Assembly (NCBI GenBank): GCA_016787755.1
Contig: JAEUUA010000021.1
Span: 1-64,000, forward strand
DNA: 64,000 nt
Direction of reading: 5' to 3'
Source of the DNA: Cyclobacteriaceae bacterium
GTDB lineage: Bacteria; Bacteroidota; Bacteroidia; Cytophagales; Cyclobacteriaceae
The translations under genes and the position numbers were made by a program. This document shows positions 18,672-26,729 of the stretch, one piece after another; position 1 is the stretch's first letter; each line of letters starts with the position of its first letter. The notes beneath the pieces were generated by a model. The model was not told the origin of the DNA. It searched no databases and worked only from the letters and a program-made list of their open reading frames with translations.

Positions 18672-19232
18672 TCACATAGTTCTTGATTCTTTTTGAATAT
18701 TTCGTTGGGCATAATGTTTTTTTACTAGTTGTTTGGCTATCCTCTTAGCGGTGGCAGGTGCCAGATTAGCAATGAGATCATGCGTTTCGGCATACCTCAG
18801 AATTCGATTGATCTTTGCTGGTGTAGCGTGGCTTAAGAATACTTTTTTGTAGAGGGAAATGTCAATTTGCTTTATTTCAATATTTTCTTTAATAAGATTA
18901 AATACTTCCTCACTATTCTCTATGTGTTTATTCTCAACCTTGTAGTACACATCCATAACCTGATCCGGGTTTACTGAGTCAATTATTTCTAGAATCAGGT
19001 CGAGACTGAGATCCAATGAATCAGTTACTTTAAATAGCTGGCCGGCATACTTATTCATTGGCTTATGAATCCTTTCCAATTGAATTTTGTATTTTTCGGG
19101 GATATAGGAAGGAGGCTCATCTTGCATAATTAATTCAGCCAAATAATAGGGCAAAAATAATTTATAGATAAGGATGGCTGTTACTGCTAATGTTGTTACA
19201 GCCATAAGCCCCAATCGCAATTTTTTACTCAT
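18672..19232 (-). CDS. Unrecognised membrane-anchored helical protein
   Basis: 186 aa from the preferred start MSKKLRLG; an in-frame ATG four codons upstream (19244) would leave only four bases to the divergent flippase start. It has one N-terminal membrane segment (LGLMAVTTLAVTAILIYKLFL) and an otherwise alpha-helical, charged domain rich in Lys, Glu and Ile. The C-terminal ~60 residues (THDLIANLAPATAKRIAKQLVKK) resemble short helical-hairpin proteins but no family was recognised. It is a single minus-strand gene placed inside the plus-strand glycan operon between the Wzc-like and flippase genes, an orientation break worth noting. Function unknown. Confidence 0.7.
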   Translation of the reverse strand: MSKKLRLGLMAVTTLAVTAILIYKLFLPYYLAELIMQDEPPSYIPEKYKIQLERIHKPMNKYAGQLFKVTDSLDLSLDLILEIIDSVNPDQVMDVYYKVENKHIENSEEVFNLIKENIEIKQIDISLYKKVFLSHATPAKINRILRYAETHDLIANLAPATAKRIAKQLVKKHYAQRNIQKESRTM

Positions 19233-19248
19233 AGTTTCTAGCATTCGA

Positions 19249-20580
19249 ATGATTCAATTTAAATCAAATAAATGGATTAAGCCCGGTTTGTATACAACTT
19301 TTGATAAGTTTTCGGTTGTTCTCCTTGGTTTTGTAAATTTTTTCATCTTGGCCAGAGTGTTAACTAAAAATGAATTTGGAGTCTGGATTTTGTTTACCAG
19401 CATTGTCTCCATACTTGAGACTTTACGTGAAGGATTTATTAAACAACCATTTATTGCTTTTTTGGGATCTGCAAACGGTGACGATCGAAACAATATTGGA
19501 TCTGCCGCTTTTTTATTAAATACACTTTACTCGGTGGTTATTTCTTTGGGAATACTAGCCGTAGCATATCCTTTGGAGAATTTCTGGGCTGCATCGCAAT
19601 TGGGACTTATTCTAAAAATTTATGCGATATCGAATCTTGTTTTTATTCCTTTTTCTCACTTTGAATATTTACAGCAATCGAAACTTGATTTTAAGGGAAT
19701 CTTCTTAAGTCATTTTGTACGCTCTCTAACTCTTACCATATTCGTTGTTGGCTCTTACCTTTTTAATAAAGAAATAAGCCTTCTATCATTAGCCTGGGTT
19801 AGTCTTGTAGGCAATATTATCGGTGCCACTATTAGTATGATCTGGGGATGGCAGTGGAAACATGTGTTTAAGAAAATGCCGATGAGGAATATTATGGACA
19901 TGGTAAAGTTTGGGAGGTTCTCATTTGGTACTAATTTAGCCTCCTTGTCAATTAGGAATATGGATAGTTGGATGTTAGGTAAAATGCTATCGACAGAATC
20001 TGTGGCGCTATATAATCCAGCGATCCGTATCTCAAACCTTGTGGAGATACCTACACTCACGGTTGCTAATCTTGTTTTTCCCAAAATGGCTCAAGGCTTT
20101 GGAGGTTCAGATCATTCGTATGCAAGTGAATTGTATGAACGTTCCGTAGGGCTTTTGTTGGCCATTATGATCCCAGTATCGATCAGTATGTTCCTCTTTT
20201 CTGACTGGATTGTGTGGATAGTAGCTGGAAAGAATTATGCAGAGTCAGGTTATCTCTTGCAAATAACAGCTTTTTATACCCTGTTTATTCCTTTTGGAAG
20301 ACAGTTTGGAGTGTTATTAGATGCCGTGAGAAAGCCTGAGATAAATTTTTATTTCATCCTTGGTACTGCTATTTTGAATATCGTAATCACGTATTACTTC
20401 ATTATGCAATGGGGAATTGCCGGAGCAGCTTACGGTACACTGATAACTTATTTTATGAGGTTTGTAGTGCAACAAATTGTATTGAATAAATTACTTGGAA
20501 TTTCAACGCTGCGCGTATTTAATTGCTCTATAGATTTCTATGGTAAAGGGTTTGCGCTGTTAAAATCAATGACTAAATAA
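19249..20580 (+). CDS. Wzx-like oligosaccharide flippase (MOP superfamily)
   Basis: 443 aa from ATG at 19249 (MIQFKSNKWIKPG). The longer frame from 19174 was rejected because it would overlap the divergent gene and adds a non-family N-terminus. About 12-14 hydrophobic segments; the N-terminus YTTFDKFSVVLLGFVNFFILA and the following RVLTKNEFGVW are typical of polysaccharide transporters of the PST/Wzx type. Role by family: flips undecaprenyl-linked repeat units across the inner membrane. It is followed directly by the 42-aa ORF (start overlaps the stop by one base) and the O-antigen ligase/polymerase, so these are probably co-transcribed. Confidence 0.88.
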   Translation: MIQFKSNKWIKPGLYTTFDKFSVVLLGFVNFFILARVLTKNEFGVWILFTSIVSILETLREGFIKQPFIAFLGSANGDDRNNIGSAAFLLNTLYSVVISLGILAVAYPLENFWAASQLGLILKIYAISNLVFIPFSHFEYLQQSKLDFKGIFLSHFVRSLTLTIFVVGSYLFNKEISLLSLAWVSLVGNIIGATISMIWGWQWKHVFKKMPMRNIMDMVKFGRFSFGTNLASLSIRNMDSWMLGKMLSTESVALYNPAIRISNLVEIPTLTVANLVFPKMAQGFGGSDHSYASELYERSVGLLLAIMIPVSISMFLFSDWIVWIVAGKNYAESGYLLQITAFYTLFIPFGRQFGVLLDAVRKPEINFYFILGTAILNIVITYYFIMQWGIAGAAYGTLITYFMRFVVQQIVLNKLLGISTLRVFNCSIDFYGKGFALLKSMTK

Positions 20581-20708
20581 TGATTGAAGAGGAAGACAAT
20601 CCGGATTACTCAAAAATTTCGGTTAAGCATCTCGTTAAATGGGGTGTTATTATATTTACTTTGATGGCCTACTTATATATTTTTATGAAGGTTGTGTTTT
20701 TAAATTAG
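20580..20708 (+). CDS. Putative 42-aa single-pass membrane protein
   Basis: Read by hand: ATG at 20580-20582, whose A is the last base of the flippase TAA stop, TAG at 20706-20708. The product starts MIEEEDNPDYSKIS, an acidic N-terminus, then KHLVKWG and one hydrophobic segment (VIIFTLMAYLYIFM) ending VVFLN. The TAATG junction and the fit of the following gene's GTG start (20711, two bases after the stop) argue for a real gene. No family was recognised. It could be a small subunit of the flippase/polymerase machinery, or a chance ORF in a linker. Confidence 0.5.
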   Translation: MIEEEDNPDYSKISVKHLVKWGVIIFTLMAYLYIFMKVVFLN

Positions 20709-20710
20709 CA

Positions 20711-22153
20711 GTGAATAAGCCTAAAACTAATATTGCCGTATTATTAAAAGATAGTTGGGTTTTACCGTGTCTTCTCCTTGTTGCGTGCGTTGGAATTGCA
20801 TTTCTGGTAGCAAAAATTAACATCATAATCAGTCCGTTAATCATTCTATTTACAATTGGTTCGGCTGTTGTGTCGCTTGTGTTTTATGATTTTAGGTGGG
20901 GTTTTTATGGCGGACTAATCCTCACCTCAATAATGTTTTATTTTGAGCGAGTGGTTCCTTTCAGTGTTCCTTATGGCGTATTTTGTGATCTTTTATTTTT
21001 GGTTGCCTTCGTAGCGATGGTGCTTGATAAGAAGCAAAGAACATGGATCGAATATAGTACGCACCCCATTACAGTGGGTTACTTTCTTTTGTTTGTATAT
21101 CAAATTTTTCAGGTTTTTAACCCCAACTCAGTTTCTTTGTTGGGTTGGTTGGCATCGTTACGATCCTTAATCTTTCCCTTAATTTTGCTTACTGCTTTTG
21201 GGATAGTTGCCAGTACAAAGGGAATTAAAATGTTAATAAGCGTTTGGCTTGCCATCGCCACCTTGGCAGCATCCTATGCCATCTATCAAGAAATATTTGG
21301 GCTTACGGGTTTTGAGATGAGGTGGGTTTCATCAGATCCAATCCGGTATGGCCTTTACTTTATCATAGGTCATATGAGAAAATTTTCATTTCTATCTGAT
21401 CCATCAGCCTTTGGAGTATTTATGGCCTATTCAGCTTTAGCGTCTTTCAGTCTCATGTTTGCACCCTTATCAACGAGTAAGCGGTTGTTGCTGGGTATCA
21501 GTTTTATTCTCATGTTCATGTCAATGCTTTACTCGGGTACCCGCACTGCTTATGCAATGGTTTTTATCGGCATTGTTTTCTTTATTCTAATATCGATACG
21601 AAAGAAGGCAACTTTTGTAGCCACATTTTTACTAGTATTTGCTTTTGTTTTGATCATGTTTGGGCCCTTCTATAACCGATATGTAAATCGATTGAGGTCA
21701 GCATTTCGTCCATCAGAGGATGCTTCGATGGAGGTTCGGGATGTTAAGCGCATTCGTTGGCAACCCTATATTTGGGATCACCCAATAGGCGGTGGCTTAA
21801 ATACGACAGGATCTCCGGGTTTGAAATTTTCAGCAGGCCATGAACTGGCAGGAGGCTGGGATCCGGATAGTGGCTATTTAAAAATAGCGCTTGAGCAAGG
21901 TTGGATTGGGTTAGCACTCGTTATGATATTCTTTCTTATGGTAATGATAAAAGGAATCGATAATTATTTTAATTTGCGAGATCCAATGATGCAGTCCATA
22001 AACCTTAGCTTTCTTATCCCATTTTTTGCTGTATCCATTGCAAATTTTACTCAAAATGCCATCTTATATAAGCCCTTATTTTTGTTTGTAATCATAACGT
22101 ATGCGGTACTTATTCACATTCAAAGTTTAGAAAAAAATAAAATCAAAATATGA
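20711..22153 (+). CDS. O-antigen ligase/polymerase (Wzy/WaaL-like) membrane protein
   Basis: 480 aa from a GTG start at 20711 (VNKPKTN). The frame is open further upstream to an ATG at 20639, but that would translate the 42-aa ORF out of frame, so GTG is preferred. About 11-12 membrane segments. The O-antigen ligase-type features are the loop with FLSDPSAFG, the segment YSGTRTAYA and the periplasmic loop containing WDHPIGGGLNTTG and PDSGYLK. Role by family: polymerises or ligates lipid-linked glycan units at the periplasmic face. The stop overlaps the TolC-like gene by 4 bp (ATGA). Confidence 0.87.
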   Translation: MNKPKTNIAVLLKDSWVLPCLLLVACVGIAFLVAKINIIISPLIILFTIGSAVVSLVFYDFRWGFYGGLILTSIMFYFERVVPFSVPYGVFCDLLFLVAFVAMVLDKKQRTWIEYSTHPITVGYFLLFVYQIFQVFNPNSVSLLGWLASLRSLIFPLILLTAFGIVASTKGIKMLISVWLAIATLAASYAIYQEIFGLTGFEMRWVSSDPIRYGLYFIIGHMRKFSFLSDPSAFGVFMAYSALASFSLMFAPLSTSKRLLLGISFILMFMSMLYSGTRTAYAMVFIGIVFFILISIRKKATFVATFLLVFAFVLIMFGPFYNRYVNRLRSAFRPSEDASMEVRDVKRIRWQPYIWDHPIGGGLNTTGSPGLKFSAGHELAGGWDPDSGYLKIALEQGWIGLALVMIFFLMVMIKGIDNYFNLRDPMMQSINLSFLIPFFAVSIANFTQNAILYKPLFLFVIITYAVLIHIQSLEKNKIKI

Positions 22154-22851
22154 AACAATTAATTATTGCAATAGGATTTGTAATGATCTCCAATGCTATT
22201 TTTTGTCAAGCTATTGACTACAACAAAATCATCTTACCAGACAATGCGGGTAATATTGAATTTGAAGAAAAATTAGTTCAGCTCGCATGGAAAAATCACC
22301 CGGCAAACAAACAACTATATAATCAATTATCAGCTTCGCAATATGAGACAAAAATTGCTTCGGCCGAATGGTTAAATACAATTCGACTATCGGGTAACCT
22401 AAATGAGTTTAACATTCCAGGAGCAAGTGATGCGAATGGAAGATCTCAATTTTTCCCCCGATATAACATAGGAGCGTTGATTCCACTTGGCATATTTAAA
22501 TCAACTCCAAACCAGGTGAAACACAATCGCGAATTAGAACAAGTGGCAATGCACAATATTAACAGCCAAAAATTAGCAGTTCGGGCCAATGTACTAAAGA
22601 CATATAATGAATTTTTAATGTACAAAGAGATTTTTACACTAAGATCTCAAGAGTTGGAGCAGGCAACAGCAAGTTTTGTATTGCTGGAACAACGGTTCAA
22701 AGCAGGTGAAGAACAATATGAAAAGTATAATCAGGGATTAACTTTGCTAAACCGTGTTAAAATTGATCGCGTAGAAGCTCAAACTACATATCTTAACTCT
22801 AAACTTGCACTCGAGGAGTTTATTGGAGTTAAGCTTGAGGATGTAAAATAA
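22150..22851 (+). CDS. Short TolC-like (outer-membrane efflux protein half) secreted protein
   Basis: 233 aa with a signal peptide ending IFCQA. The body resembles one repeat of the TolC/OEP family: an alpha-helix starting FEEKLVQLAWKNHPANKQL, a short strand segment with YNIGALIPLGIF, then a long helix with KTYNEFLMYKE and a closing LALEEFIGVKLEDV, a common end of a TolC half. Typical TolC family proteins are about 400-480 aa with two such repeats, so this is half-size. Its start and stop are neat (ATGA overlap upstream; acyltransferase ATG starts right after its stop), so it looks like an intact short gene rather than a truncation. Possible role: envelope component of glycan export. Confidence 0.72.
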   Translation: MKQLIIAIGFVMISNAIFCQAIDYNKIILPDNAGNIEFEEKLVQLAWKNHPANKQLYNQLSASQYETKIASAEWLNTIRLSGNLNEFNIPGASDANGRSQFFPRYNIGALIPLGIFKSTPNQVKHNRELEQVAMHNINSQKLAVRANVLKTYNEFLMYKEIFTLRSQELEQATASFVLLEQRFKAGEEQYEKYNQGLTLLNRVKIDRVEAQTTYLNSKLALEEFIGVKLEDVK

Positions 22852-23928
22852 ATGGGTGTAAACAATGAGGATTTAGCTAATAAGAATGTTCATCGGAGAG
22901 GCTGGATTGACTACGCCAGGGGTTTTGTGATCATTTATGTAGTGTATCGGCACGCAATGATTGGGTTGATAAGTTCCGGTATTCATTTGAAGAATGCTAT
23001 TTATTTAGTGCAAGAGGCAAGTATGCCAGTTTTCTTCATTGTTTCAGGAATATTTATAGGTACGAGCACAGCAAAGCGAGGCCTGAGCGAATTTGTTAAG
23101 TTCAAATTTAATAGCCTGCTCTATCCCTATTTTATCTGGGGATTCATACACCTATCAATTCAGATTTTATTTAATCAATATTCAAACTCACATAAAGACA
23201 GTTCCTATTATCTGTATTTGCTTATTGCCCCACGGGCAATAGACCAGTTTTGGTATTTGTATGCCTTGTTTATGGTAATGATCATATTTTCAAGTTTGAA
23301 TCTTACTTTCTTAAAATTTAAATGGCTTCCAAATATACTAGTAGCAATTTCTTTTTTTGTAGCTTCTTTCTTTGTCTCTTCCCTATGGTTTTCTATAACC
23401 GATGTATTGCTTTATTACTTGTTTTTAGTTTTTGGGTTTTTGCTTTCTGAAATAATTCTTCCTGTAACTAGTAAATTTTTTAACGGTAAATGGTTGTGGT
23501 ACGCAATTCCGTTCTTCATCATTATTCAACTATTTTGGTGGACGCATTACTCGGATATCATGTATCTTAATCAAATTGATTTTTTAGGCTACTTACTTTT
23601 TATTCCAATTACTACGGTTGGAGCTCTAATTTTATTCTTAATTTCCTATCAGCTTGATAAGTGGGGGAGCATACCTTTTTTAAAGTATATCGGCAGCCAG
23701 TCGTTGTACATCTATATCATGCATTTAATCTTCACCGCAGCGAGCAGAGTCGTGCTTATTAAAGTATTGCCCGAGTTGCCTCCGTTAGCTATGCTGCTTA
23801 TCATTATTATAATTGGAGTTTTTATGCCAATTGTTATTTATAGGCTATGCATACGATTAAAACTTCACTTTCTATTTGAAGCCCCAAATTTTAAAAGACT
23901 CAATCTATTCGGGAGTAAACCTCAATAG
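22852..23928 (+). CDS. Acyltransferase 3 family membrane protein
   Basis: 358 aa with about ten membrane segments. The N-terminus has RGWIDYARGFVIIYVVYRHAM, matching the acyltransferase-3 pattern of an Arg/Asp in the first helix edge and the conserved His in the RH motif; the SQSLYIYIMHLIF segment near the C-terminus is also typical. These proteins move acetyl or other acyl groups onto surface sugars. It begins one base after the TolC-like stop. Its 3' end overlaps the convergent GT-C-like gene by 29 bp. Confidence 0.87.
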   Translation: MGVNNEDLANKNVHRRGWIDYARGFVIIYVVYRHAMIGLISSGIHLKNAIYLVQEASMPVFFIVSGIFIGTSTAKRGLSEFVKFKFNSLLYPYFIWGFIHLSIQILFNQYSNSHKDSSYYLYLLIAPRAIDQFWYLYALFMVMIIFSSLNLTFLKFKWLPNILVAISFFVASFFVSSLWFSITDVLLYYLFLVFGFLLSEIILPVTSKFFNGKWLWYAIPFFIIIQLFWWTHYSDIMYLNQIDFLGYLLFIPITTVGALILFLISYQLDKWGSIPFLKYIGSQSLYIYIMHLIFTAASRVVLIKVLPELPPLAMLLIIIIIGVFMPIVIYRLCIRLKLHFLFEAPNFKRLNLFGSKPQ

Positions 23929-25477
23929 TTCCAGGATATACGATACGAGGAGCCTCGAAGGAATCTATCAGGCGATAGTGGGTTTTAAGGTGTTCCCTAA
24001 TTTTAAAAGGATAGAAGTTATTGAGGAGAGGAATATTTTCAAAAATAACGATGTCGTAATAATCCTGCTCAATTCGCTGTATGTATTCATTAAGTTCTCG
24101 GTCAAACATGCCTACTCCTAAGTGATACCAAAGTGGTCCTTGTTCTGTCGAAAATGGAAACTCTTTTGCCAAGGGAGTCAACTCAGACATATTTAGAACC
24201 TTGGATATTTTTTTAGATTGATTTCTTAATTGAAGGAAACGATCTATGCCCGAGACAGTTGAGGCTGGCATCTTTACATGCCTAAACGAATGAACGGGGG
24301 ATTCTTGCCAGGTAGATAAATCAACATAATAATCACATGCTTCAGGCTCCAAAATGTAAGTATTAATGGAAACAACACTCTTATTAATTTGAGTTGGCAT
24401 CACCTTTGAAACTATGCGATCTGCATATTTCCAGTATTTTTCGGACCACCAAATGGAGATTATAAAAATAAACACTGTGAACACAAATTGAATATTAAAA
24501 ACTTCTAGTTTTTGCACTTGATAGAAAATGTACGAGCACGCAAATGCATGGAAGAAAATATTATTATCCTTAGGCACATAACTGGTAACTTGAAATATCA
24601 TAGCCTCAACAAGAATCCCGATAACCAGCAGAGTCAACAGTAATTCTGATACTTCAATAGTGCTTTTATGCCTTCTTATGAAATAAATCCCAAGGATTAA
24701 TGCGAGATAGAATTTTTCCCACCGAGATTCTTCTAGTAGAATCGTTAAGATATCTCTCATTGAAATGCGAGCATAATGAGGCTCTTGCCCATAATTAAAC
24801 CAATAGGAAAAATCATACTTTAAAAAGGGTATGATTGCTATTGAAAAGAAAATGATCATGGACAAGGCGCTAATCATAACTGGTTTAAAGTCTTTGATTT
24901 TGTAGCTATACACTAAAATTAAAATTCCGCCAATCAGAATACTGAGTCCACCACCGTCTTGTTTAGTAAAAAAAGTAAAAGTTAAAAAAAAGCAGCTTGC
25001 AACTAAAAATAGCCATTGATAGCGCCACGAGCTTTCTTTAAAGTATTGAAATAAGAAGCCCAATGCTACAAGTTGAAAAACAATGACTGAATGGTTGTAT
25101 TGCGGCCAGTATAATCCAAGTATGAAGGTGAGTGAAAATACTAAAATGCTTAAGAAGCGTGTGTGGAAAGAAGCTGTTACGTTCACAAGGATCCAGCGAA
25201 ATGAAATGCCAGACAAAATGTTGATAAAGGCTTGTGCCTTAGCTAATGTGAAAAGTGTAGGCCCAAAAATCTTAAAGAAAAACGCAGGGATTAACCAGAA
25301 GCAAAAACCCATGGGGATTCCGAAATCCTTAAAAGGAATTTCTCCAGAATAAAGTCGATAGGCGCCTTCCCAGGTTAAGTATAGATTAATTTGATAGGAG
25401 AGACTAAAAAATAATGGAAGCAATGCGCATCCAACAATAGGTAAAAATTCTAAAACCAATTCCTTCCATTTTTTCAT
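23900..25477 (-). CDS. GT-C-like multi-pass membrane protein, putative lipid-sugar-dependent glycosyltransferase
   Basis: 525 aa with about ten membrane segments followed by a soluble C-terminal domain (~residues 360-525). The first periplasmic loop has WEGAYRLYSGEIPFKDFG, carrying acidic residues at the place where GT-C enzymes keep catalytic Asp/Glu. Together with overall topology this suggests a polyprenyl-phosphate-sugar-dependent glycosyltransferase (GT39/ArnT-like clan), but no exact family was identified. It overlaps the upstream membrane protein (25474) by 4 bp and the convergent acyltransferase by 29 bp. Inference: a possible user of the polyprenyl-phosphoryl-arabinose donor made by nearby genes. 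Confidence 0.68.
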   Translation of the reverse strand: MKKWKELVLEFLPIVGCALLPLFFSLSYQINLYLTWEGAYRLYSGEIPFKDFGIPMGFCFWLIPAFFFKIFGPTLFTLAKAQAFINILSGISFRWILVNVTASFHTRFLSILVFSLTFILGLYWPQYNHSVIVFQLVALGFLFQYFKESSWRYQWLFLVASCFFLTFTFFTKQDGGGLSILIGGILILVYSYKIKDFKPVMISALSMIIFFSIAIIPFLKYDFSYWFNYGQEPHYARISMRDILTILLEESRWEKFYLALILGIYFIRRHKSTIEVSELLLTLLVIGILVEAMIFQVTSYVPKDNNIFFHAFACSYIFYQVQKLEVFNIQFVFTVFIFIISIWWSEKYWKYADRIVSKVMPTQINKSVVSINTYILEPEACDYYVDLSTWQESPVHSFRHVKMPASTVSGIDRFLQLRNQSKKISKVLNMSELTPLAKEFPFSTEQGPLWYHLGVGMFDRELNEYIQRIEQDYYDIVIFENIPLLNNFYPFKIREHLKTHYRLIDSFEAPRIVYPGTIEVYSRID

Positions 25478-26676
25478 GATCTAACGCTATGGATGAGGAA
25501 GCTAAATACATTTAAAGCAATCGCGTAAAGTGTAAATAATCGAAATAACCAAAAGGGTACTTTATTGTAACTTAAAGCGACCAGCACAATGAGAGCGGGG
25601 AAAAAATCCAACGAGAACCTTTGTGCGTTAACTTGCATCCAACCATTATTATGATACAATAAAACCCCAATCAAAATAGAAATAATGGTGACCCAGAAAG
25701 AGATCAAAAAGTTTTTCTTTGCGTCAGCCTTAACTGAAAAAATTACAAATGGTGAGGCAGCAATAATGGAGGTTCCAAATAAATCCATCCCTTTTATGCT
25801 CAGCAGGTTTGATCCGGAGAAGAATATATTGTGCCCCTTAATGAACATATGGTATAAGTTGTAAAAGAAATAGTGAAAACTAAAAATACCATATTGATCT
25901 ACTCGGTTACGAATGGATGATTGATAAACTAAATACTGATAGCCCGTTTCAAAAAAATCATGAAAACGAAAGTAGTTGAACATTAAATATATAGTCGAAA
26001 AAAAACCGAATGTTAGACCAGTTGTTACCAGGTTTTTTATAGCAGCCTTTTTATCAGGATTTTCAAAATAAAGAAAATAAAAGATAAGGAAGGCATAGAA
26101 TACTGCCATTTGCCTGGTTAGGAAAGCAAGTGCCCAAAAGCAACCTATCCAAATGGGTCTTTTTTTTCCAGTTAGTTCTAATAGCAGAAAAAAAAGCAAG
26201 GCGGTGCAAACAACATGAGCAAAACCATTAATGTGATCGCTTGTTACCAGCACTAGCCAATACCCACTCCCTAAAAAGAATGCGCCAAATACCCACTTTC
26301 TTCCGGATATGTTTGTCATCCACCTGCACAAAAGCCGATATAATAGGAACATACTCAAACAAGTTATTAATAAGCTTATTATCACCGTATTAACGGTGAT
26401 TCCAAAAATGGCCACAAAGGGCACCATAATTAAGGCCGGAACTGGGGGAAAACAAACGTAATATTTTCCTTCAAAGACTGATGCATCCCAAAAATACTTA
26501 TCGATGTCTAGCTTTTTATGTAGAAATGCTTCCGCCTGATGCACGGCTAGATTGCTATGGTAAGAACTCTTTAGTACCACCGGGATATGAAAAAATAAAA
26601 AAGCGATAAAAATAACAATCCAGTGCCTCCAGGTAATATTTTCGAGCCGTAAAATTTCACCAAGAAATTTCTTCAT
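25474..26676 (-). CDS. GT-C-like membrane glycosyltransferase
   Basis: 400 aa with about ten membrane segments. The first loop has KLDIDKYFWDASVFEGKYY followed by CFPPVPALIMVPF, a pattern seen in PMT/GT39-like proteins where the acidic residues after TM1 are catalytic. Shorter than the adjacent protein and without a soluble tail. It is the first gene of a two-gene minus-strand operon, divergent from the DprE1-like gene (53 bp between starts), so a bidirectional promoter region is likely at 26677-26729. Substrate unknown; context suggests transfer of a lipid-linked sugar, perhaps arabinose. Confidence 0.72.
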   Translation of the reverse strand: MKKFLGEILRLENITWRHWIVIFIAFLFFHIPVVLKSSYHSNLAVHQAEAFLHKKLDIDKYFWDASVFEGKYYVCFPPVPALIMVPFVAIFGITVNTVIISLLITCLSMFLLYRLLCRWMTNISGRKWVFGAFFLGSGYWLVLVTSDHINGFAHVVCTALLFFLLLELTGKKRPIWIGCFWALAFLTRQMAVFYAFLIFYFLYFENPDKKAAIKNLVTTGLTFGFFSTIYLMFNYFRFHDFFETGYQYLVYQSSIRNRVDQYGIFSFHYFFYNLYHMFIKGHNIFFSGSNLLSIKGMDLFGTSIIAASPFVIFSVKADAKKNFLISFWVTIISILIGVLLYHNNGWMQVNAQRFSLDFFPALIVLVALSYNKVPFWLFRLFTLYAIALNVFSFLIHSVRS

Positions 26677-26729
26677 AACTTAGAATTAAAGCGTAACTAT
26701 AGGGATTAAAGATATGTGATTTTGACCTA

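Noticed and set aside
19174..19248. Upstream ATG for the flippase giving 25 extra residues
   Set aside because: It would lie inside the divergent 186-aa gene, and the family N-terminus begins at MIQFKSNKW.
20639..20710. ATG-initiated N-terminal extension of the O-antigen ligase/polymerase
   Set aside because: It overlaps the 42-aa ORF out of frame and adds a Tyr/Cys-rich stretch unlike the family; GTG at 20711 is a better start.
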